A stretch of DNA of 64,000 nucleotides from Gemmobacter sp. (GCF_034676705.1 NZ_JAUCBS010000002.1:506001-570000); one strand, 5' to 3'; numbered from the stretch's first letter, positions 15,935 through 24,979 are shown. The notes: generated from the sequence alone by a model not told the origin. A program made the numbers and translations.

Positions 15935-16914
15935 AACGCTACCAGGTCGTCGGCATCGGCAATGCCATCGTCGATGTGCTGTCCCAGACCGACGAAACCT
16001 TTCTGGACCACATGGGCATCACCAAGGGCATCATGCAACTGATCGAGCGCGAACGCGCCGAAGTCCTTTATGCCGCCATGAAGGACCGGACCGAGGCGCC
16101 GGGCGGATCGGTCGGCAACACCTTGGCCGGCTGCGGCAACCTGGGGCTGAAGACCGCATTCATCGGCCGGGTGCGCGACGATGCGCTGGGGCGGTTCTAT
16201 GCCCGCGCGCTGCAATCCGAAGGAACCGATTTCCCGAACCCTCCGGTGGCCGGCGCCCCCCTGCCCAGCTCGCGCAGCATGATCTTCGTCACGCCGGATG
16301 GCGAGCGGTCGATGAACACCTATCTGGGCATCTCGGCCGATCTGGGCCCCGAGGATGTGGCCGATGCGGTAACGGCGGATACCGAATTCCTGTTCCTTGA
16401 AGGCTATCTGTTCGACAAGGCCCCGGGGAAACAGGCGTTCCTGAAGGCCGCGCGCAGCTGCCGCGCCGCCGGCGGCAAGGCCGGGATCGCCTTGTCCGAC
16501 CCCTTCTGCGTCGACCGCCACCGTGCCGATTTCCGCCGGCTGGTGACCGAACTGGATTATGTGATCGGCAACGAACACGAATGGTCGTCGCTGTACGAAA
16601 CCGATCTGGACAGCGCGCTGGACATGGCGGCGGCCGACTGCCCCCTGATCGTCTGCACCCGCTCGGGCGCCGATGTGGTGATCCGCGCGCGCGATCAGAT
16701 GGAGACGGTGCCCGTCCACCGCGTGGTTCCGGTGGATGCCACCGGCGCCGGCGACCAGTTCGCCGCCGGGTTCCTCTATGGTCTGGCAACCGGGCAGGAT
16801 CTGGCGACCGCCGGCAAGATGGGCTGCATCGCGGCGGCCGAGGTGATTTCCCATTTCGGCGCCCGGCCGGAAAAGGACGTCAAGGGCCTGTTCCGCGCGC
16901 AGGGACTGGTTTGA
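15931..16914 (+). CDS. PfkB-family sugar/nucleoside kinase (adenosine kinase-like)
   Basis: A 327-residue ribokinase-fold kinase. The N-terminal GIGNAIVDVLSQTDE and the PGGSVGNTLAGCGNLG substrate motif match bacterial adenosine-kinase-like proteins. The anion-hole/catalytic motif DATGAGDQFAAGFLYG is intact. It overlaps nth by four bases (ATGA). Purine salvage is the likely role; a related sugar kinase cannot be excluded. Confidence 0.88.
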   Translation: MKRYQVVGIGNAIVDVLSQTDETFLDHMGITKGIMQLIERERAEVLYAAMKDRTEAPGGSVGNTLAGCGNLGLKTAFIGRVRDDALGRFYARALQSEGTDFPNPPVAGAPLPSSRSMIFVTPDGERSMNTYLGISADLGPEDVADAVTADTEFLFLEGYLFDKAPGKQAFLKAARSCRAAGGKAGIALSDPFCVDRHRADFRRLVTELDYVIGNEHEWSSLYETDLDSALDMAAADCPLIVCTRSGADVVIRARDQMETVPVHRVVPVDATGAGDQFAAGFLYGLATGQDLATAGKMGCIAAAEVISHFGARPEKDVKGLFRAQGLV

Positions 16915-16924
16915 TCCGGCAGGA

Positions 16925-16945
16925 CCGGGGGTTTCACACCCCCGG
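16925..16945. terminator. Hairpin between convergent kinase and binding-protein genes
   Basis: CCGGGGGT-TTCAC-ACCCCCGG, perfect 8-base stem with loop TTCAC, 11 bases after the kinase stop. The same loop occurs in the hairpin at 31778, showing a repeated module. Confidence 0.7.
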
Positions 16946-16946
16946 A

Positions 16947-16979
16947 CCCCCGTGGGATATTTGGATCAGAGCGAAAGGG
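16947..16979 (+). repeat. Dispersed intergenic repeat, copy 5
   Basis: CCCCGTGGGATATTTGGATC followed by AGAGCGAAAGGG, directly after the hairpin; the reference copy of the first sequence class. Confidence 0.75.
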
Positions 16980-17010
16980 CACAGCCCTGTCACGCCGATC
17001 CGTGAGCGGG

Positions 17011-18003
17011 TCATTTCAGCGCGACATCGCTGATCTTGTGGGTCCAGGCGCCGGCATCGGGCTTTTTGGTGATCGCCGGGTTTTCCGCCGAAACCGCCGA
17101 CAGCAGCGCCGCCACGGTCGCGTCGAAATCGGCCGGATCCAGCGCGCCGTTGCTGCCTGCGGTCAGCTTGGCAACCTCGCTCATCATGTATTTCTGATGT
17201 TCGATGGTTTGCAGGCCGGTCTGGTCGGCATCGACGACGATCTGCGCGGCTTCGTCCGGGTTCGCCTCGGCGTATTTCCAGCCCTTCATCGAGGCGCGCA
17301 CGAAGCGGGCCATCTTGTCGGCAAAGGCCGGGTCGGACAGCTTGGATTCCATCACGTAAAGCCCGTCTTCCATCACCTTCACGCCCTGATCGGCATAGCT
17401 GAAGGTGGCCAGCTGATCGGCCTTGTAGCCGGCATCCAGCACCTGACCGTATTCATTATAGGTCATCACCGAAATGCACTGCGCCTCGCCCTTGAGCAGG
17501 GCTTCGACGTCGAAAGCCTGCTTCAGCACGGTGACGCCATCGGCGCTGCCATCGGTTTTCAGGCCCAGCTTCGCCATCCAGGCATAGAACGGGTATTCGT
17601 TGCCAAAGAACCAGACGCCCAGCGTCTTGCCCTTGAAATCACCAGTGCCGGAAACGCCCAGATCCTTGCGGCAGGTGAATTCCAGGCCCTGGTTCTTGAA
17701 CGGCTGGGCAATGTTGACCAGCGGCACGCCGCGTTCGCGTGCGGCAAGGCCGGCCGCCATCCAGGTGGTGATGACATCGGCGCCGCCACCGGCGATCACC
17801 TGTTCGGGGGCAATGTCGGGGCCGCCGGGCAGGATGGTGACGTCAAGCTTTTCATCGGTGTAATAGCCCTTGGCGGCGGCGACGTAATAGCCGGCGAACT
17901 GCGCCTGCGTCACCCATTTCAGCTGGAGCTTGACCGAATCCGCGGCCATCGCCGCCCCGGTTCCAAGTGCGGCGAACATCGCCGCCAGCATCAACCGTTT
18001 CAT
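17011..18003 (-). CDS. ABC transporter substrate-binding protein, NMT1/THI5-like
   Basis: Periplasmic receptor, 330 residues. The Sec signal is about 20 residues (cleavage after AAMA). LQLKWVTQAQFAGYYVAAAK is the signature opening of NMT1/THI5-like proteins that bind pyrimidine-type ligands. ATG 18003 has a strong AAGGAGG site; the frame is open further upstream but reads out of the neighbouring permease. It is the last gene of the minus-strand operon that starts with a carbamoylase and dihydropyrimidinase, so a pyrimidine or hydantoin ligand is likely. Confidence 0.9.
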   Translation of the reverse strand: MKRLMLAAMFAALGTGAAMAADSVKLQLKWVTQAQFAGYYVAAAKGYYTDEKLDVTILPGGPDIAPEQVIAGGGADVITTWMAAGLAARERGVPLVNIAQPFKNQGLEFTCRKDLGVSGTGDFKGKTLGVWFFGNEYPFYAWMAKLGLKTDGSADGVTVLKQAFDVEALLKGEAQCISVMTYNEYGQVLDAGYKADQLATFSYADQGVKVMEDGLYVMESKLSDPAFADKMARFVRASMKGWKYAEANPDEAAQIVVDADQTGLQTIEHQKYMMSEVAKLTAGSNGALDPADFDATVAALLSAVSAENPAITKKPDAGAWTHKISDVALK

Positions 18004-18044
18004 TCCCGTAACCTCCTTGTTGTTGTGTCGTTCCGAAATCGTCG

Positions 18045-18884
18045 TCAGCGCCCCCGTTGCGAGGCATGCCAGAACGTGACCTGCCGTTCTGCAAAGGCCA
18101 CAAGGCCGTAGAACAGCGTTCCCGCCAGCGCCGCTGCCGCGATTTCCGCCCAGACCAGCGGCAGCTGCAAGGCCCCCACGGCGGTCGAGATGCGGAAACC
18201 CATGCCCCGAGTCGGGCTGCCGAAATATTCGGCAACGATAGCGCCGATAACCGCCAGTGTGGTGGCAATCTTGAGCCCGTTGAACACGAAGGGCATGGCC
18301 GAGGGCAGCCGCAGGCCGAACAGCGCCTGCCAGTAACTCGCGCTCCAGGTCCGCATCAGGTCGCGCTGCATGCGGTCGGTGGTGGCAAGGCCGGCCACGG
18401 TGTTGACCAGCACGGGAAAGAACACCATGGCGAACACGACCGCCGCCTTGGATTGCCAGCCAAAGCCGAACCACATCACCATGATCGGGGCAACGCCCAC
18501 GATGGGCAGGGCGGCGACGAAATTGCCGATGGGCAGCAGGCCGCGCGTCAGAAAGGGTGATCGGTCCACCAGCACCGCCACCACCACGGCCGCCGCGCAG
18601 CCCATGGCCCAGCCGGTGACGGCGCCTTTCAGGATGGTCTGCACGAAATCCGACCAGATCAGCCCAAGGTTCGCCCCGATGGCCCCGGCCACCGAACTTG
18701 GCGGCGGCAGGATGACCTCTGGCACGGCAAAGGCGCGCACGATGCCTTCCCACAGCGCCAGCAGGCACAGGCCGAACACCACCGGCACCGCCAGCCGTGC
18801 CAGCCGCCCGCCCTGCCGCGCCAGCCAGACGTTCAGCCCCCAGCCAAGGGCACAGGCCCCCAGGGCCAGCCAAAGCGCGCTCAT
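18045..18884 (-). CDS. ABC transporter permease (BPD_transp_1, SsuC/NrtB type)
   Basis: A 279-residue inner-membrane permease with about six to seven hydrophobic segments. The coupling-helix region reads VAALPIVGVAPIMVMWFGFG with the EAA-type loop further on (TWSASYWQALFGLRLPSAM). The start at 18884 overlaps the preceding permease stop by four bases. Two different permeases make a heterodimeric channel. Confidence 0.9.
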   Translation of the reverse strand: MSALWLALGACALGWGLNVWLARQGGRLARLAVPVVFGLCLLALWEGIVRAFAVPEVILPPPSSVAGAIGANLGLIWSDFVQTILKGAVTGWAMGCAAAVVVAVLVDRSPFLTRGLLPIGNFVAALPIVGVAPIMVMWFGFGWQSKAAVVFAMVFFPVLVNTVAGLATTDRMQRDLMRTWSASYWQALFGLRLPSAMPFVFNGLKIATTLAVIGAIVAEYFGSPTRGMGFRISTAVGALQLPLVWAEIAAAALAGTLFYGLVAFAERQVTFWHASQRGR

Positions 18885-19765
18885 GCCCGGGCCCCCATCA
18901 TGCGGTCGGCCATGCGCTGCACCAGCCCCAGCGCCACAATCAGCACCCCGGCCAGGATCGTCGCCGCAAACAGCGAGGCCCACATCAGCAGCGGCTGGCC
19001 GAACTGGCTGGCCACCAGCATGCGCGCGCCCAGCCCCTCGACCGCGCCGGTCGGCAATTCGCCCACGATGGCGCCGACCAGCGCCGCCGCGATCGACACT
19101 TTCAGCGAGGCAAAGAAGAACGGCAGGGACGAGGGCAGGCGCAGCTTGACGAACTCCTGCCAGCCGCTGGCGCTATAGGTGCGCAGCAGGTCGATCTGCA
19201 TGGGATCGGGGCTGCGCAGGCCCTTGACCATGCTGACCAGCACGGGAAAGAAGCTCAGATAGGCCGCGATCAGGGTTTTCGACACCAGCCGGTTTTCCAC
19301 CCCCAGCCGCTCGCCCAGGCCCAGCGAGTTGGACAGCACCACGATCATCGGCGCCAGCGCCACGATGGGAATGGTCTGGCTGATGATCGCCCAGGGCATC
19401 GCCGACAGGTCGATGACGCGGGAATAGACGATACCCACCGCCAGCAGCACCCCCACCAGCACCCCAAGGCCGAACCCGGTCAGCGTGGCCTGCAAGGTCA
19501 CCCAGGCATGATAGACCAGACTGCGCTTTGAGGTGACGGGTTCGGTGACGATGCCCTTCCACAACTCGGCCGCCACCTGATGGGGGGCGGCCAGCATGGG
19601 CCGCCGCTCTACCATTGTGGCGGCAACGGTCTGGCCCAGCGTCAGCTCCACATTCCCACGCCGCGCCGCATCGCGCACCTGCGGGGCGTTCATCCACACA
19701 GTCGCCGCATACCAGATGCCAAGGATCGCCGCGAGGATGGTCAGGACGGGCACCACGGACTTCAT
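18881..19765 (-). CDS. ABC transporter permease (BPD_transp_1, SsuC/NrtB type)
   Basis: A 294-residue permease paired with the gene at 18045. The N-terminal hydrophobic segment is followed by an unusually long periplasmic region before the core (VTLQATLTGFGLGVLVGVLL). The EAA loop reads TYSASGWQEFVKLRLPSSLP. It overlaps both neighbours by four bases, so the genes are translationally coupled. Confidence 0.9.
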   Translation of the reverse strand: MKSVVPVLTILAAILGIWYAATVWMNAPQVRDAARRGNVELTLGQTVAATMVERRPMLAAPHQVAAELWKGIVTEPVTSKRSLVYHAWVTLQATLTGFGLGVLVGVLLAVGIVYSRVIDLSAMPWAIISQTIPIVALAPMIVVLSNSLGLGERLGVENRLVSKTLIAAYLSFFPVLVSMVKGLRSPDPMQIDLLRTYSASGWQEFVKLRLPSSLPFFFASLKVSIAAALVGAIVGELPTGAVEGLGARMLVASQFGQPLLMWASLFAATILAGVLIVALGLVQRMADRMMGARA

Positions 19766-20058
19766 GCCCGACCGTCCTTTTCACGCGCGAGTTTGGCCGC
19801 GCGTTGTTTCCATGCCATTCGCTCGAAAAAGTAGAAAGCGCCGAGCCAGACCGGCCCTGAAACGAAGCCGACGACGGGCCAGAAGGCCCATTGCAATAAA
19901 TCCATGGAGGAATCCCGTCCCGACAGGACATAGACCCCCACGACCATCGCCGAAACGACGCCGAAACCCAGCCAGATTTTCACCAGCTTTCGCATCAAGT
20001 TTTTGAACGCGGCCTCGGTAGCTGGAAAATCCTCGGGGTTCTCAATCAACGTCGACAT
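19762..20058 (-). CDS. Small membrane protein of unknown function inside the ABC operon
   Basis: A 98-residue protein with two predicted membrane segments, IWLGFGVVSAMVVGVYVLSG (about 28-47) and an aromatic-rich one (LLQWAFWPVVGFVSGPVWLG, about 54-73), and a basic C-terminal tail. The start overlaps the ATPase 3' end by 17 bases and the stop overlaps the permease start by four, so it is a genuine operon member. I do not recognise a family. It may be an accessory subunit or stabiliser of the permease pair. Confidence 0.8.
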   Translation of the reverse strand: MSTLIENPEDFPATEAAFKNLMRKLVKIWLGFGVVSAMVVGVYVLSGRDSSMDLLQWAFWPVVGFVSGPVWLGAFYFFERMAWKQRAAKLAREKDGRA

Positions 20059-20833
20059 GCCCCGCCCTCAGCCCTTCGCGCACGCGCTGCGCAATCTCGA
20101 TGAACTCGCGGCTATCGCGGATCTCCAGCGGCCGTTCGCGTGGCAGGGGGCTGTCGATCACATCGGTGATCCGGCCCGGACGGGGCGACATGACCACGAT
20201 CCTGGTGGAAAGATACACCGCTTCCGGGATCGAATGGGTGACGAAGCCCACCGTCTTTCCAGTGGCGGCCCACAGCTTCAGCACTTCCTCGTTCAGACGG
20301 TCGCGGACAATCTCGTCCAGCGCGCCAAAGGGCTCGTCCATCAGCAATATGTCGGCGTCAAAGGCCAGCGCCCGGGCAATGCTGGCGCGCTGCTGCATGC
20401 CGCCCGACAGTTGCCAGGGGTATTTCTTGCCGAACCCCGACAGTTCCACCAGCGACAGCACCCGCTCGACCCGCCGGTCCTGTTCGGCCTTGTCGAACCC
20501 CATGATCTCCAGCGGCAACCGGATGTTGCCGGCGATGGTGCGCCACGGATAAAGGCCCGCGGCCTGGAACACATAGCCATAGGCCCGCTTCCTGCGCGCC
20601 TCGTCCGGGGTCATGCCATTCACCGTCAGGCTGCCACCCGTCGCATGCTCCAGCGCGGCGACACAGCGCAGGAAGGTGGTCTTGCCACAGCCCGACGGCC
20701 CGATGAACGATACGAACTCGCCCTTGCGGATGGTCAGGTTGACATCCTTCAACGCATGGACCGGGCCGTCGGCGGTCTGGAACACCAGGTTGAGGCCCCT
20801 GGCCTCGATCACCGGCGGGGCAGTCGTCGTCAT
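20042..20833 (-). CDS. ABC transporter ATPase (NrtD/SsuB/TauB type)
   Basis: A 263-residue ATPase. Walker A GPSGCGKTT, signature LSGGMQQRASIARAL, Walker B ILLMDEPFGALD, switch VTHS. The YVFQAAGLYPWRTI Q-loop segment is typical of the nitrate/taurine/pyrimidine group. It powers the two permeases downstream. The ATG overlaps the VOC gene stop by four bases. Confidence 0.93.
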   Translation of the reverse strand: MTTTAPPVIEARGLNLVFQTADGPVHALKDVNLTIRKGEFVSFIGPSGCGKTTFLRCVAALEHATGGSLTVNGMTPDEARRKRAYGYVFQAAGLYPWRTIAGNIRLPLEIMGFDKAEQDRRVERVLSLVELSGFGKKYPWQLSGGMQQRASIARALAFDADILLMDEPFGALDEIVRDRLNEEVLKLWAATGKTVGFVTHSIPEAVYLSTRIVVMSPRPGRITDVIDSPLPRERPLEIRDSREFIEIAQRVREGLRAGHVDVD

Positions 20834-21261
20834 TCAGGCATCTCCCACAGCCTCGGCGAGGCGAATTCCACCGAATTTCCCGCCGGATCGCGGACATAGA
20901 TCGACCGCACGCCCGATGGCCAGCGGAAGTCGCTTTCGATCGCCACCCCTGCGGCGGTCAGATGGGCGGCGATCGCCTCCATCCCCGCCTCGGGCACGGC
21001 AAGGCAGACATGGCCCGCCCCGACCGCGCCATGGGCCGGCACCGGCAAGGCACCGGGCGGATGCGGGGCCTGCGTCGCCTCGGCCCGGAACACCAGCAGC
21101 ACGCCAGGCCCGCAGCGAAAGAACACATGCCGCCCTTTCAGCGCCATGATCTCGGTCAGGCCCAGCACGCCGCCATAGAACCCGCGCGCGGCCTCCAGAT
21201 CATCGGCATAGACCGAGGTTTCCAGCACGCCCCCGATCAGATCCTGCGCGCGGCCCGTCAC
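20830..21261 (-). CDS. VOC (glyoxalase/dioxygenase fold) family protein
   Basis: A 143-residue protein with two beta-alpha-beta-beta-beta units. The first half starts TSVYADDLEAARGFYGGVLG; the second has HVCLAVPEAGMEAIAAHL and ends in IYVRDPAGNSVEFA. Metal-ligand candidates are the second-half His and the Glu of VEFA. The only plausible start is GTG 21261, two bases after the SDR stop, behind a G-rich site. Role in the pyrimidine operon unknown. Confidence 0.82.
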   Translation of the reverse strand: MTGRAQDLIGGVLETSVYADDLEAARGFYGGVLGLTEIMALKGRHVFFRCGPGVLLVFRAEATQAPHPPGALPVPAHGAVGAGHVCLAVPEAGMEAIAAHLTAAGVAIESDFRWPSGVRSIYVRDPAGNSVEFASPRLWEMPE

Positions 21262-21263
21262 GG

Positions 21264-21959
21264 TCAGACCCCCCGCATCAATCCGCCATCGACGCGGATG
21301 TTCTGCCCGGTGATGTAGCCTGCCCCGTCCGAGGCAAGGAACGCCACCGTCCGCCCGATTTCCTCGGCCGTGCCATAGCGCCCCATCGGCACCGATGCCG
21401 CGCGTTCGTCCTTTTTCGGCAGGCTGTCGATCCAGCCGGGCAGGACGTTGTTCATGCGGATGTTTTTGGCCCCATAGGTATCGGTGAAGATCTTGGTAAA
21501 GCTGGCCAGCCCCGCCCGCGCAAAGGCCGAGGTCGGGAACATCTCCGACGGCTCGAACGCCCAGGCGGTGGAGATATTGACGATCACCCCGCCGCCCTGC
21601 CATTCCATCACCGGCGTCACGGCGCGCACAGCCCTGACAACGTTGAGGAAATAGACCTCGACCCCCTCGTGCCAATCGGCATCGGTCAGCTCCAGCAGCG
21701 GCCCCTTGGGGCCATGGCCGGCGCTGTTCACCAGCACATCGACCCGGCCCCATTTTTCCTGCATCGCCTCGACCAGTTGCTTGATATCGGCCTCGGACCT
21801 GTTCGATCCGATCATCCCGATGCCGCCCAGCTCCTCGGCCAGTGCCACGCCCTTGCCGGACGAGGACAGGATCCCCACCGCAAACCCGTCCTCGGCCAGC
21901 GCGCGGGCCGAAGCCGCGCCCATGCCGCTGCCGCCGCCGATGATCAGTGCCGTTTTCAT
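21264..21959 (-). CDS. SDR-family protein with degenerate catalytic YxxxK motif
   Basis: A 231-residue short-chain dehydrogenase fold. The nucleotide motif GGGSGMGAAS (8-17) and NSAG (78-81) are intact. Where the active-site YxxxK should be, the sequence reads SAFAR: Ser144 for Tyr and Arg148 for Lys. The C-terminal IRVDGGLMRG is normal. In a pyrimidine operon an SDR could reduce malonic semialdehyde, as YdfG/RutE-type steps do, but without Tyr and Lys ordinary catalysis is doubtful. It may be a binding or regulatory relative. It follows the dihydropyrimidinase by 93 bases. Confidence 0.85.
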   Translation of the reverse strand: MKTALIIGGGSGMGAASARALAEDGFAVGILSSSGKGVALAEELGGIGMIGSNRSEADIKQLVEAMQEKWGRVDVLVNSAGHGPKGPLLELTDADWHEGVEVYFLNVVRAVRAVTPVMEWQGGGVIVNISTAWAFEPSEMFPTSAFARAGLASFTKIFTDTYGAKNIRMNNVLPGWIDSLPKKDERAASVPMGRYGTAEEIGRTVAFLASDGAGYITGQNIRVDGGLMRGV

Positions 21960-22052
21960 GCCGTTCTCCTTCTGACGTCAGGGACAGCATCGCATCCCGA
22001 CGGGTGGCTGGGCCAGTCGGAAACGTGCCCTGGCTGGCGGATCATGGCAGGA

Positions 22053-23504
22053 TCAGACCCCCGTTGCGGGAACGCCGCTGCGGGCCACCGGGCGCGGCGC
22101 CGTCAGATCCTTCCACTGGCTCAGCGCGCGGTTCACCGCGGGGCGCGGGGCGCGCGGCACATAGGCGCCCCAGCCCTCTTGCGGCTTCATCGCGCCATCC
22201 TCTACCGCAACACGGCCGCGCGTCAGGGTATAGCGCGGCATGCCCTTCAGCTTCTGCCCCTCGAACACGTTGTAGTCGATGCTGGATTGCTGGGTCGCGG
22301 CGGCCACCACCCCCTCCTTGGCGGGATCCCAGACCACCAGATCGGCATCGGCCCCCACCAGAACGGCACCCTTTTTCGGGTACATGTTCAGGATCTTGGC
22401 AATGTTCGTGCTGGTCACCGCGACGAATTCCTGCGGCGTCAGCCGCCCGGTGTTCACGCCTTGAGCCCACAGCACCGGCAGCCGGTCCTGCAAGCCCCCG
22501 GTGCCATTGGGGATCTTGGAAAAATCGCCCACGCCATAGCGTTTCTGATCCGTGGTAAAGGCGCAATGGTCGGTCGCCACGCAGGACAGCGACCCCGATT
22601 GCAGCCCGGCCCACAGGCTGGCCTGATGATCCCTGGACCGGAACGGCGGCGACATCACCCGGCGCGCGGCATGGTCCCAGTCGGGGTGGAAATACTCCGA
22701 CTCGTCCAGCACCAGATGCTGGATCAGCGGCTCGCCCCACACCCGCTTGCCGGCCTGACGAGCGCGGCGGATCGCCTCGTGGCTGTCCTCGCAGCTGGTA
22801 TGCACGACATAAAGCGGCACCCCGGCCATGTCGGCAATCATGATGGCGCGGTTCGTCGCCTCACCCTCCACCTGCGGGGGGCGGGAATAGGCGTGGCCTT
22901 CGGGGCCAGTATTCCCTTCGGCCAGCAGGCGCGCGGTCAGTTCGGCCACCACATCGCCGTTTTCGGCATGAACCATCGCCAGCCCGCCCAGATCGCCCAC
23001 CCGGCGGAACGACTGGAACATCTCGTCGTCGTTCACCATCAGGGCGCCTTTGTAGGCCATGAAGTGCTTGAAGCTGGTCATGCCGGCCTTCACCGACAAT
23101 GCCATATCCTCCCACACCTTCTCGCCCCACCAGGTGATCGCCATGTGATAGCTATAATCACAATGCGCGCGGCCGGATTTGTTGTGCCACATCTGCGCGG
23201 CATCCATCAAACCCTGACCCTGCCCCGGCAACACGAAATCCACCACCATCGTGGTCCCGCCAGCAAGCGCCGCACGGGTGCCGGATTCGAAATCATCCGC
23301 CGAATAGGTGCCCATAAAGGGCATCTCCAGATGGGTATGCGGATCAATTCCGCCCGGCATGATGTAGCAGCCGCTGGCATCCAATACCGTATCGCCGGTC
23401 AGCCCCGTGCCGATCCCGACAATCACGCCCCCCTCGATCTTCACATCCGCCTCGTAGGACAGATCCGCCGTGACAACCGTTCCGCCCTTGATCACTGTGG
23501 TCAT
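22053..23504 (-). CDS. hydA: Dihydropyrimidinase (D-hydantoinase)
   Basis: Opens the ring of dihydrouracil or dihydrothymine (and hydantoins). The 483-residue amidohydrolase has the metal motif GGIDPHTHLEMPF, the carboxylated Lys region TSFKHFMAYKG, later His ligands (MVHAEN, VVHTS) and Asp in ATDHCAF. ATG 23504 overlaps the carbamoylase stop (ATGA); an in-frame GTG at 23516 would add four residues. Together with the carbamoylase it gives the last two steps of the reductive pyrimidine pathway. Confidence 0.94.
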   Translation of the reverse strand: MTTVIKGGTVVTADLSYEADVKIEGGVIVGIGTGLTGDTVLDASGCYIMPGGIDPHTHLEMPFMGTYSADDFESGTRAALAGGTTMVVDFVLPGQGQGLMDAAQMWHNKSGRAHCDYSYHMAITWWGEKVWEDMALSVKAGMTSFKHFMAYKGALMVNDDEMFQSFRRVGDLGGLAMVHAENGDVVAELTARLLAEGNTGPEGHAYSRPPQVEGEATNRAIMIADMAGVPLYVVHTSCEDSHEAIRRARQAGKRVWGEPLIQHLVLDESEYFHPDWDHAARRVMSPPFRSRDHQASLWAGLQSGSLSCVATDHCAFTTDQKRYGVGDFSKIPNGTGGLQDRLPVLWAQGVNTGRLTPQEFVAVTSTNIAKILNMYPKKGAVLVGADADLVVWDPAKEGVVAAATQQSSIDYNVFEGQKLKGMPRYTLTRGRVAVEDGAMKPQEGWGAYVPRAPRPAVNRALSQWKDLTAPRPVARSGVPATGV

Positions 23505-24892
23505 GATCTTAGCCACTCCTGATACTCAACCTCAGAACCCTGGAAAAGCTCGCCCTTCAAAGGAAAGAAGGCTGCATGTGCGCCCTTATCGAAGAACGGC
23601 TCGTTCCAGCCGTCATCGGCGCTATGTCCATCTTCAGCGAGATCATGATCCACCCCCGCCACATCCAGCGCCGCATGCAGCAGCACGTCGGTGCCCGCCG
23701 CCGCCCATTCGGGGCTGATCTTCTCGGCCTCGTTGTGGCTCAAACCATCGACACAGGGGCAGAAGATCATCGTGGTCGGCGCCACCCGCGCCGTCCAGCA
23801 GGCGTCATGCCCGGCGCCCGACACGATATCCATGTGGCTATAGCCCAGCCGCTCTGCCGCGCCGCGCACCTTGGTCACCAGATCGGGGGTAAAGGTCACC
23901 GGGTCGAAATGCCCCACCGCCTCGACCGCGCAGCCGACGCCAAGGTCGGCGCAGATTTCTGCGGCCTTCGATTCAATCTGGGCACGCATGGAATCCAGCT
24001 TGGCCTGATCCACCGTGCGGATATCCACCGTGAACACCACCTTGCCCGGCAGCACATTGCGGCTGTTGGGGGTGAACTTCATCTGCCCCACGCCGCCCAC
24101 GGCATTGGGCTGATGGTCCATCGCCACCGCCTGCACCATTTCCACGATCCGCGCCATGGCCAGCCCGGCATTCACCCGCATGGCCATGGGGGTCGATCCG
24201 GTATGCGCCTCGCGCCCCGTCAGGGTGAATTCCAGCCACCACAGCCCCTGGCAATGGGTGACGACACCGATATCCTTGCCCTCGGCCTCCAGGATCGGGC
24301 CCTGTTCGATGTGCAGTTCGAAATAGGCATGCATCTTGCGCGCGCCCGGCACCTCGTCGCCGACCCAGCCGATCCGCTTCAGCTCGTCGCCAAAGCGCAG
24401 CCCCTCCATGTCGGTGCGGGCATAGGCGTAATCCTGCGCAATTGTGCCGGCGAATACGCCCGATGCCAGCATGGCCGGGGCGAACCGCGCGCCTTCCTCG
24501 TTCGTCCAGTTGACGATGACGATGGGATGCTTCGTGCGGATGCCGGCATCGTTCAGGCTGCGCACCACCTCCAGCGCGCCCAGCACGCCTAGCACGCCAT
24601 CATATTTCCCGCCGGTCGGCTGGGTATCCAGATGGCTGCCCATATAGACCGGCAGCGCGTCCGGGTCGGTGCCCGGGCGGGTGAAATACATCGTGCCCAT
24701 GGTGTCGACGCCCATGGTCATGCCCGCCGCCTCGGCCCAGCGCTGGAACAGCGCGCGCCCTTCGGCATCGGCATCGGTCAGCGTCTGGCGGTTGCAGCCG
24801 CCAGCAATGCCGGGGCCGACCTTGGCCATCTCTTCCAGGCTGTCCCACAGCCGCGCGGAATTGATCCGCAGGTTCTGCCCCGCTGGCGCCAT
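23501..24892 (-). CDS. Zn-dependent amidohydrolase, N-carbamoyl-beta-alanine amidase type (M20)
   Basis: Releases beta-alanine (or 3-aminoisobutyrate), CO2 and NH3 from the carbamoyl amino acid. The 463-residue M20 protein has GSHLDTQPTGGKYDG with metal His and Asp, the NEEGARF Glu pair, ELHIEQGP and the C-terminal SGAGHDA and SHNEAE motifs. About 50 residues after SHNEAE extend beyond the usual family end. It is first in the nine-gene minus-strand operon; its start lies 55 bases from the nearer RutR-type box. An allantoate or hydantoin-derived substrate is the alternative. Confidence 0.92.
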   Translation of the reverse strand: MAPAGQNLRINSARLWDSLEEMAKVGPGIAGGCNRQTLTDADAEGRALFQRWAEAAGMTMGVDTMGTMYFTRPGTDPDALPVYMGSHLDTQPTGGKYDGVLGVLGALEVVRSLNDAGIRTKHPIVIVNWTNEEGARFAPAMLASGVFAGTIAQDYAYARTDMEGLRFGDELKRIGWVGDEVPGARKMHAYFELHIEQGPILEAEGKDIGVVTHCQGLWWLEFTLTGREAHTGSTPMAMRVNAGLAMARIVEMVQAVAMDHQPNAVGGVGQMKFTPNSRNVLPGKVVFTVDIRTVDQAKLDSMRAQIESKAAEICADLGVGCAVEAVGHFDPVTFTPDLVTKVRGAAERLGYSHMDIVSGAGHDACWTARVAPTTMIFCPCVDGLSHNEAEKISPEWAAAGTDVLLHAALDVAGVDHDLAEDGHSADDGWNEPFFDKGAHAAFFPLKGELFQGSEVEYQEWLRS

Positions 24893-24946
24893 CGCTTGCT
24901 CCCTATCGGCAGGGGTCTTGTCGTGCCCCTTGCCTCGAATCTTAAC

Positions 24947-24962
24947 CTGACCGTATGGTCAA
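24947..24962. promoter_or_regulatory. RutR-type operator, box 1
   Basis: CTGACCGTATGGTCAA, matching the E. coli RutR consensus TTGACCANNTGGTCAA at most positions and inverted-symmetric over TGACC/GGTCA. It is closer to the carbamoylase start. Confidence 0.82.
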
Positions 24963-24979
24963 GGTTCAGGCTACACGGC

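Noticed and set aside
17011..18873. 620-codon frame suggesting a permease/binding-protein fusion
   Set aside because: The upstream half is a wrong-frame reading of the permease gene; the real start is ATG 18003 with AAGGAGG and a signal peptide.
21972..21981. CTGACGTCAG palindrome upstream of the degenerate SDR gene
   Set aside because: Ten bases only, within a ribosome-site region of an operon; expected by chance and unlike the RutR boxes.
21669..23522. 617-codon plus-strand open frame
   Set aside because: Antisense to the SDR and dihydropyrimidinase genes; His/Arg-rich shadow of GC3-biased codons.
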